A stretch of 64,000 bases of DNA from NCBI GenBank assembly GCA_001949185.1, contig BDGG01000001.1, forward strand, positions 7,786,654-7,850,653, written 5' to 3'. The notes beneath the pieces were generated by a model that was not told where the DNA came from, made no database searches, and saw nothing but the letters and a program-made list of their open reading frames with translations. The translations under genes and the position numbers were made by a program. The stretch is from Ramazzottius varieornatus. Its lineage: Eukaryota > Tardigrada > Eutardigrada > Parachela > Ramazzottiidae. Below are positions 31,600 to 42,052 of this stretch, one piece after another (positions within the stretch are counted from its first letter, which is position 1; each line of letters begins with the position of its first letter).

Positions 31600-32350
31600 T
31601 TTTCTACGTGAAATCAAGATCCCGAAAGCTGAAATAACACTAGAAAACCGACTCACCTCTGGAATCCGGAAAGAAGGCCCCAAGCGATATACCGAGATAA
31701 AATGTCAAGCAGTCTGGGTATATCGTACACGTACGTCACGTCAACCCATATCTGGCAATGTAAACTGCGCGCTTTTACGACATTACTGTACGTGAAATCC
31801 ACAATGCGATGCATCTCTCAGTGGAACAATGTCTCCATACGATTGCCCTACGAAAAGGAACGACTGAGAACATCAGAAGAGTAGGGCCTTTAGCGAAGAG
31901 TACAGTACTGTATCCCCCCGAAAGTTCTGCGAATCACGTGACTGTCGTGGTAAATATCATCCAGCGGGGAACAGAAAGTATCTATACCTTCAACCAAATT
32001 AAAGACTGCTCCCCAGTCAAGTGTAATGATGGGCGCAATACAATCAGCGATACCAATGCGGGTGTAATTTACTGGCATGATGACGCAACTCGCAGAACCA
32101 TCGAGAGAATACAGTACAATACGTCGGTTGTTTTTGCAAAATTTACGACTCCACTCTAGGTGGACCAGTGAAAAAGCCATGCAGTAGGGTACTCCAACCG
32201 AATCAATCATACCTCTAGATGTAGGCATACGTGAGCGCCGTAGCTATGAAAACATGGGGGTGAGTATACAACATCGAAAAAAACGTTCAATTTGGGGACA
32301 ACCAGAATAATGCAATCTCGATGTGCTTTTCGATTCAGAGCGAAACAGTA
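31600..32350. other. Intergenic region, no gene seen
   Basis: Two overlapping frames of about 115 codons on opposite strands (31809-32159 and 31890-32228) look like chance openings: no family signal, no splice context. Confidence 0.4.
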
Positions 32351-33314
32351 TTACTGTTCTGGATGCGCCAAAGACGCATCCCATCCTGCCAGCGAGCTGA
32401 CATAGTCCGCCGTGGGCGCGGCATTGCAGGGCGGAATATCGTTACGGAAGATGGTCACTTGTAAGTCGGCTTTGGTCATGCAGTAGGGCTTCAGGGTCTG
32501 GTCGATGACATTCTCCATGGCGGTCTTGTCAGCTGCCGACATTTTGTCAGGACGTACGCGTGTGTTGACGTAGACGAAGGGATCGTCACAGATGCCTGAC
32601 TTGACGTTCAGCTTGTTGCAGATGTACACGATGTCGTAGCCTTTGGCGCTGTCGTCGTTGTACAAGGAGTACTGAACGAGGCTCACTATAGAGGACAAGA
32701 TGCCCAAGCTTCAGCCGGCTGATATTTCATTGCTCACAAGGTACTTCTTACATGGGTTCGTGGCACCAAACATGACGTCGAACAACTGCAGAGGGCACAC
32801 TCCATCAAGTCGGCACAGGAGTTGGAGGTTCTGTCGGTCACAAACAGGATGACCACTGGCATCCATTGTGACGTGTTGGTAGTTTTGACCAACGTGGACA
32901 GACACAGTTGTAGTTGCGGGTAACCAGATCAGAGGGTTCTTGCCCACCAGGGAGTTAGTGAACATGGCGTCGTACACTTGCTGGTTCACCGACTTACTTC
33001 GAGCCACGTAGAAAACGCCCACTTTCTGCAAGCAGGCTTAGATCATCGTATCAGGTTACTGTAGATAGGGCTTGAATCGATGACGGATGACATACCTTTC
33101 GGAAGTCCGAAGGTACGGGGTTCTTGATAATGTTCGAGAAACATCCTTTGTTCGAGGTGGGGAACCCAGCTGATCCGGAAGTGGATGAGTTCGTACCGCT
33201 GGACTGCGACTGACCTGATCCGTAGTGTTTTCCAGAGAGGTTCTTGTTTCCGGGAACGTTCGTGGTGAAGCAGCAGACCAGCAGCGATAAGAAAAAAAAT
33301 GCTAGCACAGTCAT
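32351..33314 (-). CDS. Secreted protein of unknown family
   Basis: Exons 33096-33314, 32752-33025 and 32351-32685; 275 residues, phases agree. It starts with a signal peptide (MTVLAFFFLSLLVCCFTT), then a serine/glycine-rich linker (SGQSQSSGTNSSTSGSAG), then a cysteine-containing region with CDRQNLQLLC, VCPLQLFDVMFGA, a stretch YDIVYICNKLNVKSGICDD and PYCMTKADLQVTIF..PPC. About nine cysteines lie in the mature part, suggesting disulphides. I do not recognise the family. A perfect 36-bp palindrome lies about 170 bp upstream of the start codon. Confidence 0.62.
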
Positions 33315-33484
33315 GTTCTCGTGGGATATCAGACCATGACTCGCGAAGTACCACACAAAGACTACTCAGGCTCTAAGGTCCGTATTTGATACGAGCTCAA
33401 CATTTTGACTCGTGCATGGTGTTTGAATCAGCAGAAATCGGTTAATCAATCTTGGAGCGCAAGTCGGAGAAGTCGCTTATTTTG

Positions 33485-33520
33485 CCGACGGGCTGTATAC
33501 AAATGTATACAGCCCGTCGG
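33485..33520. repeat. Perfect 36-bp palindrome
   Basis: Arms CCGACGGGCTGTATACA and TGTATACAGCCCGTCGG with an AA spacer; seventeen paired bases without a mismatch, upstream of the secreted-protein gene. Confidence 0.85.
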
Positions 33521-33639
33521 TCCAGTCACACAGTATATTACATCGTGCAAGCGCTAGATTGAATTTGGTGAGGCTGGATTAATTTTTCGGTCAGTGCTAT
33601 AGCTGCTGGGTGCAGCTGCACGCTGAACGACATTCTTGT

Positions 33640-33837
33640 ACTCGCATAGAGAGATTATGGGCCAGCCCAGACTACGGCCCAGGCGGGAAAAACGACAAAA
33701 TGAAAATTTAACCGTAGAAAGTGTCGAAAAGTGTATTACTGTGAAGCAGTCGCATACGCACGTTCTTCCGTACCGCCGCAACGAAAAGGCCTGGTTCACA
33801 ATTTTCACTGGCCGGTAATTTGTCGTTGTGTAAGTAC
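33640..33837. mobile_element. MITE family M1, copy 2 (degenerate)
   Basis: Shares CCGTAGAAA.TGTCGAAAA.TGTATTACTGTGAA-type interior and the TTCCGTACCGCC.CAACGAAAAGGCCTG block with copies 1 and 3; the ends are decayed. Confidence 0.6.
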
Positions 33838-34489
33838 CGCCTTATCGAAAAGACCTGACTCATAATCTTAACAGCTTATAATTTCTCTGTAATTTCCCCA
33901 TCGGCAGGCCTTTACGCGGAGATGAACAGCCGAGCAAAGCGGAACGTATTAGAATCAAGACGTACGTATATATAAAAATTAAGACTTGTGATAACCAATG
34001 AGCCCCTGCATATTGCACTGCCTGAGTGCCTGTGCGGGCAACGGTACAAATTAAAATGCTATCTGTCCGAACTGCTATAGTTCATTTTGCCGTGAGCATG
34101 ATAACAAGATTATCATGTCGTTCTGCAGTATGATGAAGACAGAAAAGCTACTCAACAACCCCTGAAAAATTCTCCAACCACACTGCTGAGCATAAGAGCA
34201 CAAGACACAATCTGTCACGTACGTTTTCTAAGAACCGAGCTGGAGTACTGTTGCTGTTTGGCAACTTGAGAAAAGATTTTGTTTTTTGGAATGTTTTTCC
34301 ACAGATGGGGTGGTTGAACACAAAATACGTTACGGCAGTTGGACCGACTTCGAAAGCGGCTCTTAGAACCCAAAGCACCCGGACACAGTTGAAAGAAGAC
34401 AAACAAACCCCAAAGCCGTTGCGTGTACGGATACTAAGACCTGGTAAAGACAAAGGTAAAGACAACGGCTAAACCATGTAGAACGTCAG

Positions 34490-36601
34490 TTAATTCTTAA
34501 TCTCATTTGACTTTCCCGGCTGACGTCTAAGGTGTTCTAGTTGTATTTGATGCAGTAGGTTGTTGGACTCTGCTTCTGCCCGTCTAGCTTCGGCCTCTGA
34601 ACGTTGCACGCTAAGGGCTTCCATGCGTTCTATGTGCTGGTACATAAACTCAGCTGCCTTTTCCAAAGACAGAAATTCTCTTCCAGAAATTCTGATCTTA
34701 TCAGCCTTCGATTCCAACATCTCCGCTTTGTATCCCTCCAAGAGTTTTTCAAATTTAGCCAAGTTGGCTGCAGACTTCGAGCTTAATGTAGGTTTCTTTC
34801 TGCTGGCTGGCATGTTGTCGGACTCAGAATTGTCGTGACGGGTCTCAGGCGAAACCAATCTCGCAGCTTCCTTCTTTAACGTGGATCCATGTAGAGCAGT
34901 CTCGTGTTCGATAGCCAGCTTCGGTGAGGCTGTAGGGCGCCCATCGACCGTTAAGGACTGTTCGGCCTCGTTATCTGGATGGAAATTCACCTGCTCAGCG
35001 CCGCTGGATGCATCGAGTTCTCGACTGTCTGGTGGATAAGGTGTTAACATCTTCAGACTGTCGCGGAAAACAGAATAAAGCCGGTCAAAGAAGGGAAATT
35101 GTTGTTCGATCCTTTCTACGAAAATGAACCATGAATGACTGAAAGCCAAGGCAGCTACTGTATAAACTATAAGTTTCGACGGAGCGTACCTTTGAGTGAA
35201 GCGATCTTCCTGATGTCCTCTAGCGTCAATCCTTCTCCGGTAGTACCGAACAGAATCGATGCATCCTTGTACAGATCTTCTAGCTTTTCAAGCTGGTGCT
35301 TGACGGAGTCAGGATTCATGTCCGTGACGCCGAACTCTTTGATGTAGTCCAGACCCAGCTGCAGCACGGCGGTTACAATGCCCCTGGATGCCTTCCTTTC
35401 GTCCTGCTTCGTCTCGTCACCGCGGCGCCATTTCTTCCAGTTATTACGGATATCCAGCCACAGTAAAAGATACTCTTGTGCTCGTGTACTTTCGCGTCGA
35501 GCCCGAGGACGAGATAGCGACACAGACTTGGCCAGTCCAGTTTCCTCTTTCTGTTCTGTCTTGTCATATGTTCCTGGATCTCTTTTGCCAACAAGACTTT
35601 TGTGTGCAAGTGAAGCTTGATGGTGAAAGATTGGTAAAGAACCTAGAAATCATATTTATTAGAAGTATCTAATCTTTGTTGGTAGTAAGAAAGAAACTAT
35701 GCTGCCATGCTTCGAAAGTCTCACGCTTGTGCGACATCGCGAAACATCCGTCAAAGTAAGGATACGCATTCCGCCAGACCATAGTCCTGGAACGAGTTCG
35801 GAGCGGAATTCCGAATTCCGCTCCATTACTATTTTCCGTTTTGCCAAATGGCCAGATCACAGTTCGGATTTCCGAAACTGCAGTATAGAAGGCGAGAAAC
35901 CAGTCAGAAGCTTGGCTTGGCCCCGGCTGACAAGCTCAGCACGATGGTTTTCCAAGTGGCGCACGCCCTCTGCCAGTCACATTGAGAATCTGCAAAAGAC
36001 TGTTTTCCCAAGTGGTGTACACTCTCTGTCAATAATGACGAAAGCATGCACTGCTTGAAATGACAATCTGAATGGAAACGTTTTCCGACGTCCCACATTG
36101 TTTTCTGATCTCTGACTTACGCACATCAAGGTGTTCCACCTTCCCCGTATATCTTATTCGCTTATTATGCCGTTTAAGCCATCTGACAATCTTTCTAACC
36201 ACGATTTTCTCCTCAGTCTTCGCCAAAGCCATCACGCGGAACGTGACATCATCACGCACCTCGTCCGGAAGAAATCCTAGCAGAAACGTTGTACGGATAC
36301 TCTCCAGCGTCTTGACTTGTACAGCGTGGATGAAGCTCGGCGTACATCTGGGTCGTCGCGGTACGTTAATGAGCACGAGGAATGAACTTTTGGCGGTGAC
36401 GGTTTGTAGGCAGTATTCTCGTAAAACAGCTTGAACGCGAGGCGCCAGATCATGAAGGTTGCGGATAATCAGTAAAGTCGATGTTGCAGTTTCCATTGGC
36501 GGTTTTGTCCGAGGAAGCGTAGGTGGACAACAGAGGTTGGTTAGCCGAATGTGATTGAAGTTCCAGGTAGGCTCATATGCTTTCAATAGAGCAATTAGCA
36601 T
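34490..36601 (-). CDS. Protein with Myb/SANT-like DNA-binding region, family uncertain
   Basis: Exons 36121-36601 (or beginning further upstream), 35698-35877, 35190-35642 and 34490-35115; phases agree; 579 residues from the ATG at 36601. The C-terminal part resembles Myb/SANT-like DNA-binding proteins found in transposon-derived genes: a helical segment with DIRNNWKKWRRGDETKQDER and HQLEKLEDLYKDASILFG, then EDIRKIASLKERIEQQFPFF. The FPFFDRLYSVF box typically closes such domains. It ends in a long coiled coil (EKAAEFMYQHIERMEALSVQ, RSEAEARRAEAESNNLLHQI). The first exon has no recognised domain. No signal peptide, so nuclear localisation is likely. Intron 1 (35878-36120) carries the palindromic repeat. 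The true 5' end is uncertain. Confidence 0.5.
35947..36025. repeat. Intronic palindromic repeat, Myb/SANT-like gene intron 1
   Basis: Arms TTTTCCAAGTGGCGCACGC and TTTTCCCAAGTGGTGTACAC in the same orientation; partners are degraded. Confidence 0.6.
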
Positions 36602-37195
36602 GCACTCGGAGAACGGATGAACACCCTGGCCGGATACGTACAGAACGTGAAGATTAGAATGATGAAAGCTTGACCTGGCAGGGACGAAGGTCGCTTGGGC
36701 AGGCGTGTACACAGCGGGATTCCCGATTAAATTGACCTACGGGAATCTATATGGTCAAGCCTGACGGAACATGTATGCTTGTTTATCGTTACGACTTACG
36801 ATAGGTCGGTGGGATACCAAAGAAATCAGGTGATGACCATCAGAAGAGTATGACGGGCGCACACGGCTACCGCGCCATCTTGAAAACGACATTAGATCTA
36901 ATCATCTAACGATGAGCAGAATAAGCCTATGGATGTTGGTGTTGACTGCGTACACTGTTGAAGAGGCATACCTGAACAGACTTTGTCTGCTGTTTCATAA
37001 CAATATTTACGTTACTCACACCGTAGATGGCTTACTTGCTACGGCACTTGTACTGAAATCTCAATCAAACGTCGTAGCCATAGATACAGTTACGACAATA
37101 TGGTCACCCAAAAGTGGGTTAGGTAAGGATCACGCGAGTAATTTTCCGGTACAGTATGACGTAAAGTAGTTCGTCGTTGTTTGCTGTTTATTAAC
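36602..37195. other. Intergenic region
   Basis: A plus-strand frame at 36912-37169 (85 codons, hydrophobic start MSRISLWMLVLTAYTVEEAY) could be a first exon of a lost gene, but no further exon is visible before the inverted repeat. Confidence 0.3.
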
Positions 37196-37648
37196 CTCTG
37201 TTTCATCTACCGATGGGTGGGAATTTTAGCCTCCTGACCAACCCATCCAACATTCTTTATGGATTCTTTTACGGCCATAGTTCTTAGTTCGCGAGGCGGG
37301 TCAACTTGGCCGTTTTAGAAGGTTGAGATCAGCTCTTGATCATCCCGCTACGGGAAAGATCAACTGATAGGATCTCTGGTCCTCAGTGCGTACGATCATC
37401 CACACAGTCGTACGCNNNNNNNNNNNNNNNNNNNNNNNNNNNNNNNNNNNNNNNNNNNNNNNNNNCAGAGATCCTATCAGTTGATCTTCCCCGTAGCGGG
37501 ATGATCAACAGCTGATCTTAACTCTCTAAAACGGTCAAGTTGACCCACCTTGCGAACTAAGAACTATGGCCGTGAAAGAATCCATAAAAAATGTTGGATG
37601 GGATGGCCAGGAGGCTAAAAGTACCACCCATCGGTAGATGAAACAGAG
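37196..37648. repeat. Long inverted repeat (foldback) interrupted by an assembly gap
   Basis: Left arm 37196-37415 begins CTCTGTTTCATCTACCGATG; the right arm 37466-37648 is its near-exact reverse complement, ending in CAGAG. Shared blocks include GATCCTATCAGTTGATC and GAACTAAGAACTATGGCCGT (or complements). Between them are 50 Ns (37416-37465), a standard placeholder. The palindrome itself probably caused the gap. Confidence 0.85.
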
Positions 37649-38450
37649 CTTACCACATTAACGTTGAATGAATATCCGCACCCACGACGACGCCACTTTG
37701 TTGTTCAAGCGTGTTAGGATTCTAATTTGGGATTGCTGGTTAAGTCTATAGCAAATCTGCTGTACGGTTTTGTGGCTGGGTAACAATTAAACGTATAGCC
37801 AAGCTATACATTGTATAAAAATTACAAAATCCATCTCAGTAAGTGATCACCCGACTGAAGACAACAATTGAATTGTGGATGTACTGGGGATAACAGCAGA
37901 GAGGCATTTCGTACGCTGTAGATCAACATGGCTTCAAATCGAAACGTCACAAGGGAGCTTGCTATCACCGAAGTTTACTACCTGTATCAGTACACGCACG
38001 ACGGGAAATTACGGGGCCAGTAAAAATTATGGTACAGGCCTTTTCGCTACGGCGGTACGGAAGCACGTACGTACGCGACTGATTCACAGGAATACACCTT
38101 TGGACACTTTTCTACGTTTGAATTTGAGTTTTGCCGTCTTTTCCGCCTGGTCCCATAATTTGTACTGGCCCCATAGTTTCCCGTCGTGCGTGTACCGTAA
38201 CTACGTGTAAACACTAGGAGTGAGTTGATTAGCAAGGCAGAAGGTCTAAGTTCAGCGTCGACCTGCTCCATGTTCAACTGGGCGCTGCGTCTATGTGTAA
38301 TAATCTTCTCCAGCGTCGACTAGAGCAAGGCAAATAACGAGACATTCCACAGTACTGTAAATTCACTCCGTACTGTCGTTCTGAGCTAAACGGGCCATTG
38401 AAAAACATGATGATGATAAACGGGCTACTAATCACAGCCCTTTGAAAAAG
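37649..38450. other. Intergenic region with MITE copy 3
   Basis: Promoter side of the LigB-like gene. It contains the MITE at 37990-38195; no other feature seen. Confidence 0.4.
37990..38195. mobile_element. MITE family M1, copy 3 (best preserved)
   Basis: 206 bp. It opens GTACACGCACGACGGGAAAT and closes TTTCCCGTCGTGCGTGTAC, inverted arms of about 33 bp that also share GGGGCCAGTA. Copies 1 and 2 share its interior. Confidence 0.85.
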
Positions 38451-39374
38451 ATGATCGTTGCTGCTTACGTTCTTCCCCACGGAGGTCTAGCACTGGATCC
38501 ATCCCACACGGAATTTACCAGTTCCACCGACCAACAGCTGGCGCAGTCGCTGCATGACAGCCTCATTCTGTCAAGTCAAGATGTTGCTGAGCAAAACCCC
38601 GACATTATCTTTCTCAGCACACCTCACGGCTTCCTCGACGTGGACCGCTTCCTCGTCTACCTCAATCACAAAGCAGCCGGCCTCGCCTCTCCTGATAACT
38701 GCAAAGACGCTAAGAATGGTTCAGTTGATTTATCCATCACTCTGGCTGCAAAGGAAAGTTTGGACTTGGTCCAACACTTGAAAAAGAGCCATAAAGTTTC
38801 TGGGATTAGCGTTTTTGGTCCTCCGGCTGGTTCCAGCTCACCACAAATTCGCCTTTCGGCTGATCAATCATTCGATCAAACTGCCATGCCTCTTCGGTGG
38901 GGAGAGGTTATACCGTTGTATTTCATCCCCAAGATGCAAGACAGAAGAACTATTATCCTATCACATCCTAGTCGACGGTATGACCATCCGGAAACTATGA
39001 TACCCGAGCTTCTTCATTTGGGTCGCTCGCTGTTTCTTCAACTGGACCGTTTGAAAGAGCGAGTTGTCGTGATCATCTCGGCTGACCTAGCTCATACACA
39101 CCAAAAGGATGGACCTTATGGATATTCGCCGTCAGCCCAGGCTTTTGATGATGCCATTGGAGAGTGGTTACAGACTTTGGAACCAGCACCTTTGTTAGAG
39201 ACTGCGGCAACGTATGTGAACGAAGCCCTGTCGTGCGGATATACGGGTTTAGTGCTGCTGCATGGAATGCTGTCCGAAGATGGGCTAAGGACCTGGAAGC
39301 CAAATTTACTCATCAATGCTCATCCTACTTACTATGGCATGGCGATCGCTAGTATGAAACGATCTTTCAATTGA
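38451..39374 (+). CDS. Intronless LigB-family extradiol dioxygenase-like protein
   Basis: A single 307-codon frame. Class III extradiol dioxygenases open aromatic rings with a non-haem iron. Visible family marks: MIVAAYVLPHGGLAL at the start (candidate metal histidine in PHG), a second histidine in IIFLSTPHGFLDVDRF, the WGEVIPLYFIP segment, and SADLAHTHQKDGPYGYSPSA where the family has its SGDLSH-like stretch. A late LLHGML and HPTYYGMAIA end the fold. Both PHG motifs keep histidine, so activity is plausible; the substrate is unknown. Most genes here have introns, and this family is mostly bacterial (also in some protists), so a horizontal origin is a reasonable hypothesis. The start at 38451 gives the typical N-terminus. 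Confidence 0.72.
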   Translation: MIVAAYVLPHGGLALDPSHTEFTSSTDQQLAQSLHDSLILSSQDVAEQNPDIIFLSTPHGFLDVDRFLVYLNHKAAGLASPDNCKDAKNGSVDLSITLAAKESLDLVQHLKKSHKVSGISVFGPPAGSSSPQIRLSADQSFDQTAMPLRWGEVIPLYFIPKMQDRRTIILSHPSRRYDHPETMIPELLHLGRSLFLQLDRLKERVVVIISADLAHTHQKDGPYGYSPSAQAFDDAIGEWLQTLEPAPLLETAATYVNEALSCGYTGLVLLHGMLSEDGLRTWKPNLLINAHPTYYGMAIASMKRSFN

Positions 39375-40277
39375 TCACCTCCCGGCCGAACATCGCATTG
39401 CACTGATGAACTCTCCTTCTCAACGCGTACTCTAGACGTAGTGTCAATCTTTTCCATCCTTTCCGATCTTGATTTGTTGATTGGAGAGCACGAAAGTCAC
39501 CTGGTCGTAAAGACCAAACATCAGTTTCCACAAAGATATTTGAAGTATCAAGCACGAAATAAGTACGATCTTTCCAATAAAGGTGGGGTGGATAGATAAA
39601 CATAAGGCGCAGTGAAGCTTGCATGGGCATGATGTATTCACAGTAGCTCACGTCAGGTTGCGTCCAAGCGGTGAGGTGGACGTAGTAGGTGCAGTACATC
39701 CCAGCAAAAAAAGTGAATTCGCTGATGCGATAAGTTGACAAAGAAATTCCGGAAAGTTCTTACAGTCAGACTAGTACTCGAGTACGATGCCACGAATGCT
39801 AGCAACTGATGCAGCAAAAACGACGGCAGTCACGGTCTCAGAATAGCGTGGATTGTCGTACCGAAATTTCAAAGGAAACAATCGACTGTAGGCCAATGTG
39901 TATTCCTGGTGACACAGCCAGTGGTGCTGGAAGGAAACTTTGTCTTACCGGCGGAGCGGTTGAACTGGTCATCACTATGAAAAATCCGCTCGATGGATTT
40001 CTCACTTCCTCGTTATACAACAGTCGTTAACAGGTTGCCACTTTGGATCGCCGCTAAGCATACGTGACTGAGAAAGATCAAAAGAAGAAGACCCCTTACC
40101 GCTATAGGCCACAAGAACAAACAGATTCAAAGAAAAATATCGACGATCTCAAAAAGAGTAAACCATGATCATAACATCGCACAGATCGGCTTAAAAAAGG
40201 ATACCGGCGACAGAGAAAAATAATTTACTCCATAAACAAACAGCTTCTTTTCGAGGAAAATTAAAGGAGGAACCAAA
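39375..40277. other. Convergent intergenic region
   Basis: A minus frame at 39367-39741 (124 codons) and short frames around 39809-40030 have no family signal and no convincing splice partners. Confidence 0.35.
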
Positions 40278-41689
40278 TTACAAAATTGCAATAGGACGAA
40301 TCAGGAACGGTCTTCGGCTAAAACCCTTGCCGGGTCTTCCAGGTTTTTTGTTTAGCTCTTTTGCCCAATGCTCCAAGTCTGCCAAATTCCAGGAGGCCGG
40401 ATGCATGGGTATCTTCTTGTGAGGATCCTTTGGCACCATCGCTTTTTCTTGCAAAATGGCGTTCTGTTCTTCATACGCTACAAACAAAATACCTCTCAGC
40501 TAAAACGTTCATGAAAGATACAATACTTCGGGTAGTTCAGTGCTTACCGTCACTACAAAAGCTTGCTGTACATCCGTAGTGAGCCGATAACCCCTGACAA
40601 TCGCCCTTACTTAAACGCGGAAGATTTCCGATGAAGGACCCAGGGTTGATCAGATGATAGGCCACAGTCCCAGGAATAGCAAATCGGTCCATAGAGTACA
40701 TTGTGATGGACTGGTAATCGAACTGGAAGTTTTGGTATTCTACTTCTGATGGCTGGTATTTCCGGTACAGATCAGCATTTCGAAATTCTGGAAGGTGGTA
40801 GATGTTGATACTCATTGAACTGGTGTTGTACGGATGATCGTACGGATGATCGGCAAACTCGACAGTAGTAACCTTTCAAGTGGCGCACGTTTCCGGGATG
40901 GTAAACCGAAAGCGTGCGCCACTTGGAAAAAACGGTCCTGTGGAGCTTGTTTTTCTTAGGTTTGTTCAGCTTACCTGCTCGGAAGTTTTGTGGTTGTACC
41001 AAGATGAAGTTATCCCGATCTGGTCTAGAGAACTCGTTCCGAAGACCCAATACGTTGGCAAGGATCTTCATGATGTCGCGCTTGTTATCCATACATCCGC
41101 CGGGTCCCGAGAACATGACCAGCGACTGTCCACGACCGTTCTTGGTAAGGTCTCTTCCGGGTGCGGTGAAGCACGTCACTTGATCGGCCCTGCATTTTAT
41201 CAAACGTTCCTTCCAAACGATTTAAGATGCAACACCAAGAAGAATTTTAAGGTGCTTACTTTGGTAACGTCACATCACTTGGAGCGATGTTGATAAAATC
41301 CTCGCCCTTGTCGGCTTGAGTATCGAATTCCGTGAAGCGGATGCAGTTGCTGACATCCGTTTGGATCTGAGTCATGGCTTCTCGAATGGACGTTCTTTGG
41401 AACGGGGCTACAACAAAAAAACTTTAAGGTACTTCCAAGTGCAAGCGAGAGTGAGGCAAATAAACCTACTGTAGCCATTTCCGATCTTGTAAAGTATCCT
41501 ACTAGATGGCCACCGTCCATATGACTTATCCCGGTTCAGAGCGGACCGCGGTTCTATCAATGTTGTGTTGGTAGAATTTCCATGTTCGTCGGCAAACTTC
41601 GTGAAAAGCGTACCGTTGCAGCTTAGAACAGATATTGTAAGAAGAATTAGAACCAAACATGGAACGAGCATCTTTGCTCGTAAAATCAT
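40278..41689 (-). CDS. Astacin-like secreted protein lacking the zinc-binding motif
   Basis: Exons 41470-41689, 41260-41407, 40975-41189, 40548-40787 and 40278-40477; 340 residues, phases agree; the ATG at 41671 would give a tighter signal peptide (MLVPCLVLILLTISVLS). Astacin landmarks are in order: GRWPSSRILYKIG (family R.W....I.Y.I), REAMTQIQTDVSNCIRFTEF, INIAPSD, a glycine-rich GPGGCMDN, then the metal site. Where active astacins have HExxHxxGxxHExxRxDRD, this protein has KILANVLGLRNEFSRPDRD: all three zinc histidines and the catalytic glutamate are replaced, while the glycine, the second glutamate and RPDRD remain. The Met-turn SIMHY is SITMY. The rest (FQFDYQSITMYSMDRFAIPG) is well kept, so this is a folded pseudoenzyme, not a random pseudogene. 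Intron 3 holds the palindromic repeat. Confidence 0.78.
40873..40930. repeat. Intronic palindromic repeat, astacin-like intron 3
   Basis: One hairpin: TTTCAAGTGGCGCACGTTT and AAAGCGTGCGCCACTTGGAA. Confidence 0.85.
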
Positions 41690-42052
41690 CTTTGACACGG
41701 AAACAGATCACGGTGCGAAGACACGACGGTAGTCTTTTATGGGCCTAGCTAGGATTTCGGCAAGAAGCCACTGTCTTTCCGAGACCGTCGGACTGTCGAA
41801 CAGGAAAGATGCGTTATCGGATCACAATTGTGATCATTTTATTTTTGCTCTCATAATTCATTTTCGAGACTATAAAAAAGATGCTTCGCGTAATCTATAA
41901 ACAAAGCGGACCGTAAAGTCGGATTAGCAATAATGTACATGCAACAAAAAGAGAAAGAGTACATGGTGTACGTGCACCGTCTGTGTTAGAAAAAAGGTGG
42001 CCGAAGAGTGAACATCAAGTTACCGCTTTGGGACCTCAAGTCATTGGCAGTC
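41690..42052. other. Intergenic spacer
   Basis: Promoter side of the astacin-like gene and 3' flank of MEAF6. Nothing recognised. Confidence 0.4.

Larger units (their letters stand above)
33315..34489. other. Intergenic region with palindrome and MITE
   Basis: Contains the palindrome at 33485-33520 and a degenerate MITE copy at about 33640-33837. A plus-strand frame at 34251-34472 is basic and short, without family signal or clear exon borders. Confidence 0.4.

Noticed and set aside
31809-32228. Two overlapping frames of about 115 codons on opposite strands
   Set aside because: No homology, no splice partners and mutual overlap; most likely chance.
36912-37169. 85-codon frame with a hydrophobic start
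   Set aside because: It could be a signal-peptide exon, but no donor leading to a further exon is visible before the foldback repeat.
39367-39741. Minus-strand 124-codon frame
   Set aside because: No ATG with a convincing context, no family resemblance and no matching exon upstream.
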